Source: JAWKRB01 sp041389885 (GTDB lineage Bacteria > Myxococcota_A > Polyangia > Polyangiales > Ga0077539). Taken from it: 64,000 bases of DNA. The position numbers and the translations under genes were made by a program. The stretch lies in NCBI GenBank assembly GCA_041389885.1, contig JAWKRB010000012.1, positions 62,001 through 126,000 on the forward strand. Reading direction: 5' to 3'. This document shows, piece after piece, positions 41,584 to 50,986 of the stretch. Within the stretch, counting starts at the first letter, position 1. Every line of letters starts with the position of its first letter. The notes beneath the pieces were generated by a model. It did not search any database and was not told the DNA's origin. It was given only the letters and a program-made list of their open reading frames with translations.

Positions 41584-42351
41584 ATGAGCTTTCTCATCGC
41601 ACTCATCTCCCTCGCGACGATGGAGATCGTCCTCGGCATCGACAACCTCGTGGTGCTGGCGATCATCGTCGCGCGCGTGGCGCCCGAGCAGCGTGAGATG
41701 GTGCGCCGCGTCGGCCTGGCCCTCGCCCTCGTCGCGCGCCTGGGCCTGCTGTTCACCCTCTCGTACCTCTCGGGGCTCACCGCGCCGCTGTTCTCGGTCC
41801 TGGGCAAGGCGTTCTCAGGGAGAGACCTGGTGCTGCTCTTCGGGGGTCTCTTTCTCCTCGGCAAGAGCGCCCACGAGATCTACGAGAAGGTCGAGCTCCA
41901 CGAGGAGGACGCGGTGCAGATCCCCTCGGCCCGCAAGGGCCTGGCGGGGATCCTCGCGCAGATCGTGGTCCTCGACCTGGTGTTCTCCCTCGACTCGGTG
42001 ATCACCGCCGTGGGCATGTCGCGAGACCTCCGGGTGATGGTCCTCGCGATGATCTCCGCGGTGACGGTGATGTTCTTCTTCGCGAAGGCCGTCGGGGATT
42101 TCGTCGAGGAGCACCCCTCGGTGAAGCTCCTGGCCCTGTCGTTCCTGCTGCTCATCGGCGTGCTGCTGGTGGGCGAGTCGATGGGTCAGCACGTCTCCAA
42201 GGGCTACGTGTACTTCGCCATGGGCTTCAGCTTCGGCGTCGAGATGCTCTCGATCCGGTACAGCAAGCGTCAGGCGCGCATCCGCGCCTCGCGGCAGCCG
42301 CCGATGCCGGAGAGCCCCCGCGAGCTCCGCTCCGAGCGCGAAGACGGCTGA
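41584..42351 (+). CDS. TerC-family membrane protein
   Basis: 255 aa from the ATG at 41584. Seven to eight helices, with the conserved acidic residues of TerC: ATMEIVLGIDNLVVLAIIV in the first helix and VLDLVFSLDSVITAVG in the later one, both with metal-ligand Glu/Asp. Family members (Alx, TerC) move Mn or assist metalation of exported proteins. The cytoplasmic tail is short and basic. It stands alone between cpaF (divergent) and the amylase. Confidence 0.9.
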   Translation: MSFLIALISLATMEIVLGIDNLVVLAIIVARVAPEQREMVRRVGLALALVARLGLLFTLSYLSGLTAPLFSVLGKAFSGRDLVLLFGGLFLLGKSAHEIYEKVELHEEDAVQIPSARKGLAGILAQIVVLDLVFSLDSVITAVGMSRDLRVMVLAMISAVTVMFFFAKAVGDFVEEHPSVKLLALSFLLLIGVLLVGESMGQHVSKGYVYFAMGFSFGVEMLSIRYSKRQARIRASRQPPMPESPRELRSEREDG

Positions 42352-42390
42352 CCTCTCGACTCCCCGCGACTCTGGTAGCATCCGCACGCC

Positions 42391-44361
42391 GTGCGATTTC
42401 GATCCCTCTTCGCCACCCTCGGGCTGACCGCCACGCTCCTCGGATCCGCCTCGTGCTGGCCCGACCTCGACGCCGTGAGCGAGGTGACCCTCGCCACGCA
42501 CGTCGTCGACGACTGGCGCGACGAGGTGATCTACCAGCTCCTCGTCGACCGCTTCGCCGGCGACGGCGGCACGGGCGCCGCTCAACCTCCGCATCTGACC
42601 GCGGCCCTCGGGCACTGCAGGGCGGCGACTGGAGGCGTCACCGACCACCTGGACTACCTCCAGCGCCTGGGGGTCACCACCCGCACCTCTGGATCCTCGC
42701 CCATCGTGCCGCAGCAGCGGCGTCGACACGCCGACGCGAAGCCGACCTACCACGGCTTCTGGGCCTCAGACCTCACGCTGCTCAACCCCCACTTCGGTGA
42801 CCTCGCGTCGCTGCGGCAGCTCGTGCAGGCCTGCCACGCGCGGCGCATGAAGGTCGTGGTCGACATCGTCACCAACCACATGGGGCAGCTGTTCTTCTAC
42901 GACATCAACAACAACGGCCAGCCCGACGAGTTCATCTCGGGCTCGGGGATGCTCGACGGGGACATCCGCCGGATCAACCCCGGCACCTCCCCGTCGACCC
43001 TCTACCGCGTCACCGAGTACGACCCGGATTTCAACACCTCCGGGCGCATCCAGGGCTTCACCTCCCTGGGCCCCGCGGGCGACGCGCCGATCATCTTCTT
43101 CAACCGCCCCGAGATCTTTCGGTCGCCGCCGCGCAGCGACATCCTCGCGTCGCAGGCGATCCTCGCGTCGCCGCAGGGCTACCACCGCCGGGGCCGCACG
43201 GTGACCTACGACGAGGCCGACAACCAGCCGGGGGTGCAGACCCTCAACGGAGACTTCCCCGGCGGGCTCAAGGACGTCGCCACCGAGGACCCGCGCGTGC
43301 GCGACGCGATGTTCGAGGCGTACTTTCGCTGGATCCGCCTCACCGACATCGACGGATTTCGCATCGACACGATCAAGCACGTCGAGCACGGGTTCTGGCA
43401 GAACTTCGCGCCGCGCATCCGCCAGGCCGCCGCCGCCGCGGGCAAGCGAAACTTCCTGCTCTTCGGCGAGGCCTTCGACGGCAACGACCGGCTGATCGCG
43501 TCGTACACCAACCCCAACGAGATGGACTCGGTGGTGTATTTCTCCCAGAAATACAGGGTGTTCGACAACATCTTCCAGTGCGGCAGCGGCAACACCCGCG
43601 ACGCCGAGAACCTGCTCCGCGACCGGCTCACGGGCGGCTACTGGAACACCACCCCGCAGCCCCTGGGCATCGGTCAGCCCCCGAACCGGGTGCTCGTGAA
43701 CTTCATGGACAACCATGACGTCTCGCGGTTCCTCTACGGGATGAACCCCACGATCGCGCCCAACATCGACAACGGGCGCTGCGACCAGCCCCTGGTCGAC
43801 ACGCGCAACCCCGCGGACGTGGCGCGCTTTCGCCCGCGGCTCCTCGCCGCGCTCACCTACCTGCTCACCGAAGACGGCATCCCCTGCGTGTACTACGGCA
43901 CGGAGCAGGACTTCACCGGCGGCAACGACCCCGCCAACCGCGAGCGCCTCTGGGACACGAACTTCGACACCACCGAGGTGCGTGACGGCCAGCCCACCAC
44001 CTTCGCGTGGACCCGACGGCTGCTCTCGATCCGCCGCGACTACAGCGCGTTTCGCCGCGGGAGCATGGCCTTTCGCTACACCACCGACCACGTCGGCTCC
44101 GAGCCCGACGCGGGGATCATGGCCTTCGAGCGCGTCGACGGGATGAGCTACGGCCTCGTGGTGATCCACGCCAAGAGCGGCAGCGCCGCGACCACCGACG
44201 GGAGCAGCCCGATGACGGTGACCGCGGCGCCGGGCACCGAGCTCGTGAACCTCATGCCCGACGGCCCGCGCACGGTCACCGTGGGCGCCGGGGGCGCGGT
44301 CACCGTGAGCCTGGGCCCGTGGCAGAGTGCGGTGTTCGTCCCTCGCGCTCAGGTGCGATGA
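42391..44361 (+). CDS. Alpha-amylase-family (GH13) lipoprotein, N-terminal region scrambled
   Basis: 656 aa from the GTG at 42391. Lipobox GSASC (Cys22). Catalytic residues by position: nucleophile Asp326 in GFRIDTIKHVEH, acid/base Glu360 in LFGEAFDGND, transition-state Asp443 in FMDNHDVSRF. VDIVTNHMGQ is conserved region I. Residues ~60-118 (42570-42745) do not match GH13: VTT is followed by RTSGSSPIV where LWISPIV is expected. The bases CTCTGGATC at 42687-42695 give LWI in another frame, with five extra bases before and one after. So this region has compensating indels. Cleaves alpha-glucans in the periplasm or outside. Confidence 0.85.
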   Translation: MRFRSLFATLGLTATLLGSASCWPDLDAVSEVTLATHVVDDWRDEVIYQLLVDRFAGDGGTGAAQPPHLTAALGHCRAATGGVTDHLDYLQRLGVTTRTSGSSPIVPQQRRRHADAKPTYHGFWASDLTLLNPHFGDLASLRQLVQACHARRMKVVVDIVTNHMGQLFFYDINNNGQPDEFISGSGMLDGDIRRINPGTSPSTLYRVTEYDPDFNTSGRIQGFTSLGPAGDAPIIFFNRPEIFRSPPRSDILASQAILASPQGYHRRGRTVTYDEADNQPGVQTLNGDFPGGLKDVATEDPRVRDAMFEAYFRWIRLTDIDGFRIDTIKHVEHGFWQNFAPRIRQAAAAAGKRNFLLFGEAFDGNDRLIASYTNPNEMDSVVYFSQKYRVFDNIFQCGSGNTRDAENLLRDRLTGGYWNTTPQPLGIGQPPNRVLVNFMDNHDVSRFLYGMNPTIAPNIDNGRCDQPLVDTRNPADVARFRPRLLAALTYLLTEDGIPCVYYGTEQDFTGGNDPANRERLWDTNFDTTEVRDGQPTTFAWTRRLLSIRRDYSAFRRGSMAFRYTTDHVGSEPDAGIMAFERVDGMSYGLVVIHAKSGSAATTDGSSPMTVTAAPGTELVNLMPDGPRTVTVGAGGAVTVSLGPWQSAVFVPRAQVR

Positions 44362-45413
44362 ACCCGCGCCCGGCCGCGCTGCTCTGCGCGACGGTGCTGG
44401 GCTGCGCACCCTCGCGCGCTGACGCCGCGCGGGCGGTGCGCGGACGAGACCATCCCCGGGCTGCGCACCGCGCCGTGACCTTCGCGCGGGCGCTGGCTCG
44501 CCGCGATCCCCGAGGGCGTGGCTCGCCCGGGCCTTCGACGACCAGGGCGCGGTGGTGGGCGACGCCCTCGGCGTGCTCGACGAGCCCGTGCGTCCCCGGG
44601 ACGTCTCCGTCGTCGCCGCGGGCGACCAGACCCTCGTCGCCGCCGCCACGGAGATGGGCGACCTCCGGGTGCTCTCGGTGCGGGAGACCTCGTGCGCGAG
44701 CGCCGCGGCGCCGCGATCACCACCGACGGAGACTTCGCCCTCGTGCCCCGCCCCGACGAGGGCTCGCGCCCCGCGGGGCTCTTCTACGCTGCGAGGCGCA
44801 CTCCCTGCGGCTCGTCGACGACGACGGCGCCCCCGACGCGCCCTCGCGATGCCCCGAGGGGGTGAACCCCTCGGCGGTGGCCGCCTGGCGCGACGGCTTC
44901 GTCGCGGCGATCACGACCGGCGGCGTCGCCGCGCTCTTTCTCGACGACGCGTGCCGGCCGCTGCGCCGGGTCGCCCTCGCGCCCTCGGGGGGCTCCCGCG
45001 CCGCCGCCGTGGCCGTCGACGCCGACGGCGTCGCCCTGAGCTGGACCGACGGGCGCGCCTGGATCGCGGGCGTCGACCACGAGGGCGCGGTGCAGATTCG
45101 CCCCACGGCCCTCGAGCCCGACACCGAGCACGTCGGCCTCGTGCTCGCCCCCGACCGCGCCGGTCGCCGCGCCGAGCTGCGCGTGATCGCGCTGCGCCGC
45201 AACGAGATCGGCGCGCGGATGCAGCTCTACCGCTACGACCCCCGCGGCACGCTCCGCGACGTGGGCGGGCTCACGTCCGCGCCGCAGATGCGCCCCGTGG
45301 TCTCGGCGCCCGACCCCTGGGGCGGCGCCCTCGTGGGCTGGGGACGGCCCCCGGAGCAGGGCGGAGGCTTCGCCCGCCGGGCGCTGCCCTTCTTCACGCG
45401 GGTGTGTCCGTAG
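44358..45413 (+). pseudogene. Lipoprotein gene with several frameshifts
   Basis: ATG at 44358 overlaps the amylase stop. A signal with lipobox VLGC is seen in frame A. The best protein sequence then moves to another frame (GDALGVLDEPVRPRDVSVVAAGDQTLVAAATEMGD, 44540-44690), to a third (AAITTDGDFALVPRPDEGSR, 44710-44790) and back to the first (HSLRLVDDDGAPDAP onward) to the stop at 45413. At least three shifts in ~450 bases. The intact C-terminal part has beta-propeller-like strands (VALSWTDGRAWIAGVDHEG). Either a decayed gene or a badly sequenced stretch. Confidence 0.6.
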
Positions 45414-45422
45414 CGCCCGTCG

Positions 45423-46394
45423 CTACGCGAGCCCGGTCGCGTGGCGCGCGCGGTCGAGGGTGGCCCGGGCGACCTCGCGGGCCTTGCGGGCGCCCTCGCG
45501 GAGCACGTCTTCGACCTCGTCGGGGTGCGCGTCGAAGCGCGCGCGCCGGGTCCTCGCGTCGGCGAAGACCTCTTCGATCTTCGCGCGGAGCTCCTGCTTC
45601 GCGTGGCCGTCGCCGTAGCCCCCGGCGCGGTACTTGTCGGCCATGGCCGCGCGCTCCTCGGGGGTCGCGAAGAGGGAGTAGAGCTTGAAGGCCACGCGGG
45701 GCTCAGGGTCCTTCGGGTCTTCGAGGGGGGTCGAGTCGGTGACGATGCGGTTGATCCGCTCCTTCAGGGCCTTGCCCGTGCTCATGAGGGGGATCGTGTT
45801 GCCGCGGCTCTTGGACATCTTGAACCCGTCGAGGCCCGGCACGAGCGGCGCCGAGCCGAGCATGGGCTCAGGGCGCACGAAGACCTCGCCGTACACCGCG
45901 TGAAAGGCCGTCACCAGGTCGCGGGTGATCTCCAGGTGCTGCACCTGGTCCTGCCCCACGGGGACGTGGGTGCTGTCGTAGGCGAGGATGTCGGCGGCCA
46001 TGAGCACGGGGTAGGTGAACAGCCCCACCTTGGCGTCGAGGCCCTGCTCGACCTTGTCTTTGTACGAGACCGCGCGCTGCAGCAGCCCCATGGCGCACAC
46101 GTTCGAGAGCAGCCACGCGAGCTCGGTGACCTCGGGCACGTCGCTCTGGCGAAAGAGCACCGCGCGCGCGGGGTCGAGGCCCACGGAGAGGTAGCTCGCC
46201 GCGACGTCGAAGGTCATCGCGCGGAGCTTCACCGGGTCGCTGAGCGTCGTGAGCGCGTGGTAGTTCGCGATGAAGTAGAACGAGTTGCCGAGGTCCTGGT
46301 GCGCGACGTGCTGTCGCATCGCGCCGAAGTAGTTGCCCAGGTGGAGCTCGCCCGAGGGCTGAATGCCAGAGAGGTAGCGCTTCTCGCGTGCCAT
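45423..46394 (-). CDS. trpS: Tryptophanyl-tRNA synthetase
   Basis: 323 aa from the ATG at 46394. Class I signature HLGN (HIGH equivalent) at residues 17-20 in SGELHLGNYFG, and KMSKS at 192-196. GQDQVQHLEITRDL and the C-terminal helices match bacterial TrpRS (usual length ~330). Charges tRNA-Trp. No T-box or leader peptide is visible upstream. Confidence 0.95.
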   Translation of the reverse strand: MAREKRYLSGIQPSGELHLGNYFGAMRQHVAHQDLGNSFYFIANYHALTTLSDPVKLRAMTFDVAASYLSVGLDPARAVLFRQSDVPEVTELAWLLSNVCAMGLLQRAVSYKDKVEQGLDAKVGLFTYPVLMAADILAYDSTHVPVGQDQVQHLEITRDLVTAFHAVYGEVFVRPEPMLGSAPLVPGLDGFKMSKSRGNTIPLMSTGKALKERINRIVTDSTPLEDPKDPEPRVAFKLYSLFATPEERAAMADKYRAGGYGDGHAKQELRAKIEEVFADARTRRARFDAHPDEVEDVLREGARKAREVARATLDRARHATGLA

Positions 46395-46436
46395 GACGCC
46401 GGGTTGATTCCCGCGCCCGGCGCGGCGCGTCAAGCG

Positions 46437-46898
46437 CTACGACGCGGGCGGGAGCGAGAGCAGCGGGCGGGGCGCGTCGAGGTGGCCGCCGACGTACTCC
46501 GCGTTGCGACGGCGCACGAGCGCCGCGAGGCTCACGAAGGGCACCGCCACCGGGCAGGCCGCGGTGAGCGCGCGGAGGGTCTCGTCGCTGGCGTGCGCGG
46601 CGAGGGAGAGGTCCAGCCCCGCCTGACGCGAGGCGCCCAGCGCGAAGGCCATGGGCCCGGCGATGCCGAGCTCGTCGCGCACGCCCAGCTCCCACGCCGC
46701 GGCGTCGCAGCGGCCGCAGGCGATGCACCGCGACGCGCCCGCGAGCACCTGGGGGTCGCCCGCGGCGGCGCTGAGCATCCCGTCGGGGCGGTACTGCTCC
46801 ATGAAGCGCGGGAGCTCTGACTCGCGGCTCCACGCCCGGCGCGCGAGGGTGCGCACGAAGGACACGCCGAGCCGCACGAAGCTCTCCAGGGACATCAT
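46437..46898 (-). CDS. Ferredoxin-like Fe-S protein
   Basis: 153 aa from the ATG at 46898 (two adjacent ATGs). One cluster motif CIACGRCDAA is followed 60+ residues on by TAACPVAVPF, giving CX2CX2C...CP as in half of an 8Fe ferredoxin domain or in the heterodisulfide-reductase HdrC type. The rest is helical. It may pass electrons to a partner encoded elsewhere. Divergent from the ArsC-like gene at 46965. Confidence 0.6.
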   Translation of the reverse strand: MMSLESFVRLGVSFVRTLARRAWSRESELPRFMEQYRPDGMLSAAAGDPQVLAGASRCIACGRCDAAAWELGVRDELGIAGPMAFALGASRQAGLDLSLAAHASDETLRALTAACPVAVPFVSLAALVRRRNAEYVGGHLDAPRPLLSLPPAS

Positions 46899-46964
46899 CG
46901 CCGCGCACTCTGCGCGATCCCGCGCGCGCGCGCAAACGCTTGCCCGGCCGGGGCCGCGGGTGCG

Positions 46965-47336
46965 ATGAGTGCCGTGATGACCGCCGCGCTGCTCCTCGCC
47001 TACGACGCCTGCGACACCTGCCGCAAGGCCCGCAAATGGCTCGACGCCGAGTCCATCTCGTACACCGTGCGCCCCATCGTCGCCGACGCCCCGACCGCCG
47101 CCGAGCTCCGGGGGTGGATCGCCGCCGCGGGCGTCCCCCTCCGCCGCTGGCTCAACACCAGCGGGCAGAGCTACCGCGCGCTGGGCAAGGCCGCGGTCGA
47201 CGCCGCCAGCGACGACCAGCTGATCGCGTGGCTCGCCGCCGACGGCAAGCTCGTGCGCCGCCCGGTGCTCGTGCGCGGCGAGGTGGTGCTCGTGGGCTTC
47301 GACGCCGCGCGCTGGCAGGCCGCGCTGCGGGGCTGA
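46965..47336 (+). CDS. ArsC/Spx/YffB-family thioredoxin-fold protein
   Basis: 123 aa. ALLLAYDACDTCRKARKWLDA gives the CxxC of the YffB/Spx branch, with a thioredoxin-like betaalphabeta start. The Arg of RRPVLVRGEVVLVGF is conserved in the ArsC family. A second start at 46977 (MTAALLL) is equally possible. May be an arsenate-reductase-like or Spx-like protein; the CxxC excludes the single-Cys classical ArsC. Confidence 0.8.
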   Translation: MSAVMTAALLLAYDACDTCRKARKWLDAESISYTVRPIVADAPTAAELRGWIAAAGVPLRRWLNTSGQSYRALGKAAVDAASDDQLIAWLAADGKLVRRPVLVRGEVVLVGFDAARWQAALRG

Positions 47337-47398
47337 GCGCGCCCGCGAGCGCCCTGATCCCTCTGGGGCGCAGCGAGATCGACCCCGCGCGGGCTCAG
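47333..47398. terminator. Bidirectional hairpin between convergent genes
   Basis: CTGAGCGCG... pairs with ...CGCGCGGGCTCAG across 47333-47398, and an inner hairpin GCGCCC (47349-47354) / GGGCGC (47366-47371) lies in the loop. It covers both stop codons of the ArsC-like and SGNH genes. No U-tract. Confidence 0.3.
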
Positions 47399-48351
47399 CG
47401 CCCGGCCCTGGCCGCGAGGCGCGCGCGGAGGATCGGCTCGAGGGTCGCGGCGATGGCCGAGCCGTAGAACTCGGTGCCGAGGGCGTTGGGGTGGCCGTCG
47501 CCGGGGATGATGTACCGGCTCGATCGATAGCCCTCCCAGCCGCCGATGCCGGTGGTGACGGTGGTGTACTCCAGGCCGCGCGGGACAATTCGGGCGAGCT
47601 GGTCGTAGCGGTCGCCGAAGGAGAAGAAGACCACCGCCGTGCCCCGCTCGCGCTGGTCGGCGGCGAGGCGCGCGAAGCCCGGCTGCAGCGCCGCGATCGC
47701 CTCCCGCTCGCTGTAGTGGCGCAGCGACGCGGACTGGACGCGGTTGATGAGCGTGCGCCCGGCCCACGTCTCGAAGGTCGACGACATCAGCCACGACCCG
47801 CGGATCTGCTGCACGAGGGAGTTCACGTCGCGCGGAGAGGGGATGCCGCCGTGGTAGGTCAGCACCACGACGTCGGGCGCGTGCGTGCGGCCCCAGCGCT
47901 CGTACGTCGCGAGGCTCGACACCAGGTAGTTCATCGGCATCCCGTAGTTGATGGCGTACACTGCCTCGGTGCCCAGCCGGCGCCGGAGCGCGAGCTCGAG
48001 CCTGCGGGCGATCGTGTGGTCGTCCTCCACGCCGGTGCCATGGATCATCGAGTCGCCGAAAATCTCGACCACGAGCCCGCTGCCGGGCGCCGGGGGATCG
48101 GCCCCGCGAAAGCCCTCCGAGTTCGCCGTGACCGTGAAGTGACCGCCCGCGGCGTCTCGCACCGACCTCTGCGAGCCCGGCCGGTCGCGGCAGATGCCGT
48201 GCGAGCAGTCCATCTGCTGGATCATCAGCGGCGCGTCCCACTGCGGCCCCCCGCCGAGCGAGAGCAGCAGCGCCGCGGTGGCCGCGACCAGCGCTCCGAG
48301 GCACCCCAGGGTGACCGCGAGGAGCCGAAACAGCAGGGGCTTGGTCTTCAT
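47395..48351 (-). CDS. Membrane-anchored SGNH hydrolase-like protein
   Basis: 318 aa. N-terminal membrane anchor (LLAVTLGCLGALVAATAALLLSL). Block I is VVEIFGDSMIHGTGVED with the Ser; the C-terminal block is PGDGHPNALGTEFYGSAIA (DxxHP). Block III is less clear (LTYHGG). This type of protein often accompanies the carbamoyltransferase/SxtJ/DUF5989 cluster next door, 50 bases away in the opposite direction. It may be an acyltransferase or esterase that modifies the same surface glycan or lipid. Confidence 0.8.
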   Translation of the reverse strand: MKTKPLLFRLLAVTLGCLGALVAATAALLLSLGGGPQWDAPLMIQQMDCSHGICRDRPGSQRSVRDAAGGHFTVTANSEGFRGADPPAPGSGLVVEIFGDSMIHGTGVEDDHTIARRLELALRRRLGTEAVYAINYGMPMNYLVSSLATYERWGRTHAPDVVVLTYHGGIPSPRDVNSLVQQIRGSWLMSSTFETWAGRTLINRVQSASLRHYSEREAIAALQPGFARLAADQRERGTAVVFFSFGDRYDQLARIVPRGLEYTTVTTGIGGWEGYRSSRYIIPGDGHPNALGTEFYGSAIAATLEPILRARLAARAGR

Positions 48352-48401
48352 GCGCGGCGTCTCAGCGAGCGGCGCAGAGCCCAGGTCACCGAGGCCGCCC
48401 G

Positions 48402-50226
48402 TTGACCACGATACTCGGCATCTCGGCGTATTACCACGACTCCGCCGCCGCCCTCGTGGTCGACGGCGAGCTCGTCGCGGCCGCCCAGGAGGAGCGCTTC
48501 ACCCGCAAGAAGCACGACGAGTCCTTCCCCTCGGGCGCGATCGACTATTGCCTCTCCGCTTGGCGCAGCGTCTCCGCGGTGAGTACCCCACTTGTGGCTT
48601 TACGATGGCGCTCCTTGCGCCAGGTGCCGACCGCTCAGCCGGAACACCTACCTTCAGGCCTGCGCCGCGGTCGGCCGTGTTCGTCAGGCGATGCCATCTG
48701 ACGGTGGAGAAGTTGCTTCACGCGGCCTGCGGGGCCTCGGGGTCGCGCCGCGCAACCGCGTCGTCTTCACCGAGCACCACGTCTCCCACGCCGCGAGCGC
48801 GTTCTTTCCGTCGCCCTTCGACGAGGCCGCGGTGATGACGATGGACGGCGTCGGCGAGTGGGCGACCTCGTCGATCGGTCGCGGCGCGGGCAACGCGCTC
48901 GAGCTCCTCGCCGAGCAGAGGTTCCCGCACTCGCTCGGGCTGCTCTACTCGGCGTTCACCTACTACGCGGGCTTTCGGGTGAACTCGGGCGAGTACAAGC
49001 TCATGGGGCTCGCGCCCTACGGTGAGCCCCGCTACGTCGACCTGATCCTCGAGCGCCTGGTCGATCTGCGGCCTGACGGCTCGTTTCGACTCGACATGCG
49101 GTACTTCGACTACTGCGCCGGGCTCACGATGACCAGCGCCCGCTTCGACGCGCTCTTCGGCGGCCCCCCGCGCCCGCCCGAGGCGCCGACGACGCAGCGA
49201 GAGATGGACCTCGCGGCGTCGATTCAAGAGGTGACCGACCGGATCGTCCTCGCCTCGGCGCGGCACGCCCACGCGCTCACCGGCTGCAGGGACCTCTGCC
49301 TGGCGGGCGGCGTGGCGCTCAACTGCGTCAGCAACGGCCGGCTGCTCCGCGAGGGCCCCTTCGAGCGCGTCTGGGTGCAGCCGGCGGCGGGCGACGCGGG
49401 CGGCGCGCTGGGCGTGGCGACGTACATCTGGCACGCGCTGCTCGGCCATCCCCGCGCCGCGCGCCCCGAAGACGGGATGCGCGGGGCGCTGCTCGGCCCG
49501 TCGTACAGCACCGCCGAGGCCGCCGCGACGCTGCGCGCGCTCGGCGCGGTCTTCGAGGTGCTCGACGACGAGGGCGCGCTCCTCGACCGGGTGGCGGCGG
49601 CGCTGGCCGACGGCGCGGTCGTCGGGTGGTTTCAGGGGCGCATGGAGTTCGGGCCCCGCGCGCTCGGGGGTCGCAGCATCCTCGCCGACCCCCGGGACGA
49701 AGGGACGCAGTCGCGGCTCAACCTGAAGACGAAGTTTCGCGAGTCGTTTCGCCCCTTCGCCCCATCGGTGCTCGCAGAGCGGGCCCACGAGTGGTTCGAC
49801 CTCGCGGAGGGGGTCGAGAGCCCGTACATGCTGCTGGTCGCGCCGGTCGCGGCGAGCAGGAGGCTCCCCGTGGACGAGACCCTCTTCGGCCTCGAGCGGC
49901 TCCATCAGCGTCGCAGCAGCGTGCCCGCGGTGACGCACGTCGACGGCTCGGCGCGGGTGCAGACCGTCACCGCCGCGCGCAACGGGCGCTACCGGCGGCT
50001 GCTGGAGCGCTTTCACGCGCACACGGGCTGCCCCCTCGTCGTCAACACGAGCTTCAACGTGCGCGGCGAGCCGATTGTCCGCTCGCCCGAGGACGCCTAC
50101 CGTTGCTTCATGGCGACCGACCTCGACGTGCTCGTCGTCGAAGACTGCGTGCTGCTGAAGTCTGCGCAGCCCGAGCGCGCGCGCGTCGACGCCGCGCGAC
50201 ACCTCAGCCGCTTCGCCCTCGACTGA
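48402..50226 (+). pseudogene. NodU/CmcH-family O-carbamoyltransferase, disrupted near the N-terminus
   Basis: TTG at 48402 gives MTTILGISAYYHDSAAALV and EERFTRKKHDESFPSGAIDYCLSA, the family start. After ~48557 the family sequence (expected VxFYxKPxxKFxRxL segment) is missing in all frames. It resumes in another frame at ~48730 with FTEHHVSHAASAFFPSPFD, then MTMDGVGEWATSS, MEFGPRALGGRSILADPR and NTSFNVRGEPIV up to 50226. The 170-base segment between (48557-48730) is less GC-rich than its surroundings. The rest is intact, ~500 aa. Carbamoylates sugars or other hydroxyls using carbamoyl phosphate. Confidence 0.75.
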
Positions 50227-50227
50227 G

Positions 50228-50623
50228 ATGGCTCACCGCCCGCCGACGACCTTTGATCTCCGCGTCTTCGGCGTCGGCCTGCTCGTGCTCGCCGCGTGGC
50301 TCGGGCACCGCAGCGCCTGGCACCCCGCCGCGATCGTCGCGACCGTGTTCGGCGCGGGCGCAGCCGCCGCCGCGGCGCTGTCGCCTCGCGCGCTCTCCCC
50401 CGTCTACCGAGGCTGGATGCGGGTGGTGACGCCGATCGGGCGCGTCGTGTCGACGCTCGCGCTGGCGCTGGTGTACTTCGGCGTGCTCGTCCCCTACTCG
50501 CGCTTCGTGCGTCGTCAGACCCGTGAGACGATGCCGCTCGATCGGGACCCGTCGCTCCCCACATACTGGTCCCCTCGCGAACGCGCGCGCGGCGGCGCCG
50601 AGCGTCACTTTCGGCAGTTCTAG
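50228..50623 (+). CDS. SxtJ-family membrane protein
   Basis: 131 aa. Two to three helices (LRVFGVGLLVLAAWLG, AIVATVFGAGAAAAAAL, VSTLALALVYFGVLVPYS) and a C-terminal cytoplasmic tail with RPSDPSLPTYW-like ending (DRDPSLPTYWSPRERARG), matching small SxtJ proteins. One base after the stop of the carbamoyltransferase. SxtJ/DUF5989 pairs regularly follow carbamoyltransferases in Myxococcota and cyanobacteria. Exact role unknown. Confidence 0.8.
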   Translation: MAHRPPTTFDLRVFGVGLLVLAAWLGHRSAWHPAAIVATVFGAGAAAAAALSPRALSPVYRGWMRVVTPIGRVVSTLALALVYFGVLVPYSRFVRRQTRETMPLDRDPSLPTYWSPRERARGGAERHFRQF

Positions 50624-50684
50624 CGTTCTCCAGCGCCGCGCCGACTCGCGATACACCGCGCGACATCCCGTACGAGGCGAGCCC

Positions 50685-50918
50685 ATGAGCGTCCCCAACA
50701 CCGAACCCCCAGAGGATCCCGCGCCGCAGGCGCCCGGCGACGACTTCGAGCGCGCGGCGGCGGGGCGCGAGGTCGGCGCGGCGCGCGAGTTCGTGAGCTT
50801 TCTCGCCGAGAACAAGCGCTGGTGGCTCGTGCCTCTCGTGGTGACGCTCGGCCTCATCGCCGGGTTCCTGTTCCTGGGTTCGGGCCCGCTCGCGCCCTTC
50901 GTCTACACGCTGTTCTGA
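50685..50918 (+). CDS. DUF5989-like small membrane protein
   Basis: 77 aa from the ATG at 50685. Acidic/proline-rich N-terminus (EPPEDPAPQAPGDDFERA) and one helix (WWLVPLVVTLGLIAGFLFL) ending in APFVYTLF. The REFVSFLAENKRWWLVPLV...SGPLAPFVYTLF pattern is the core of DUF5989. Third gene of the carbamoyltransferase group; probable partner of SxtJ. Confidence 0.8.
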   Translation: MSVPNTEPPEDPAPQAPGDDFERAAAGREVGAAREFVSFLAENKRWWLVPLVVTLGLIAGFLFLGSGPLAPFVYTLF

Positions 50919-50986
50919 CCCGACGTGAGGCGGCCCCTCCCACCTCACCCGCCCACCTCACGACACGCGGACCCGACAGCCCTCCG

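Noticed and set aside
48626..48675. Integron attC site in the carbamoyltransferase lesion
   Set aside because: One short inverted repeat only; the core R-site sequences (RYYYAAC/GTTRRRY) were not found.
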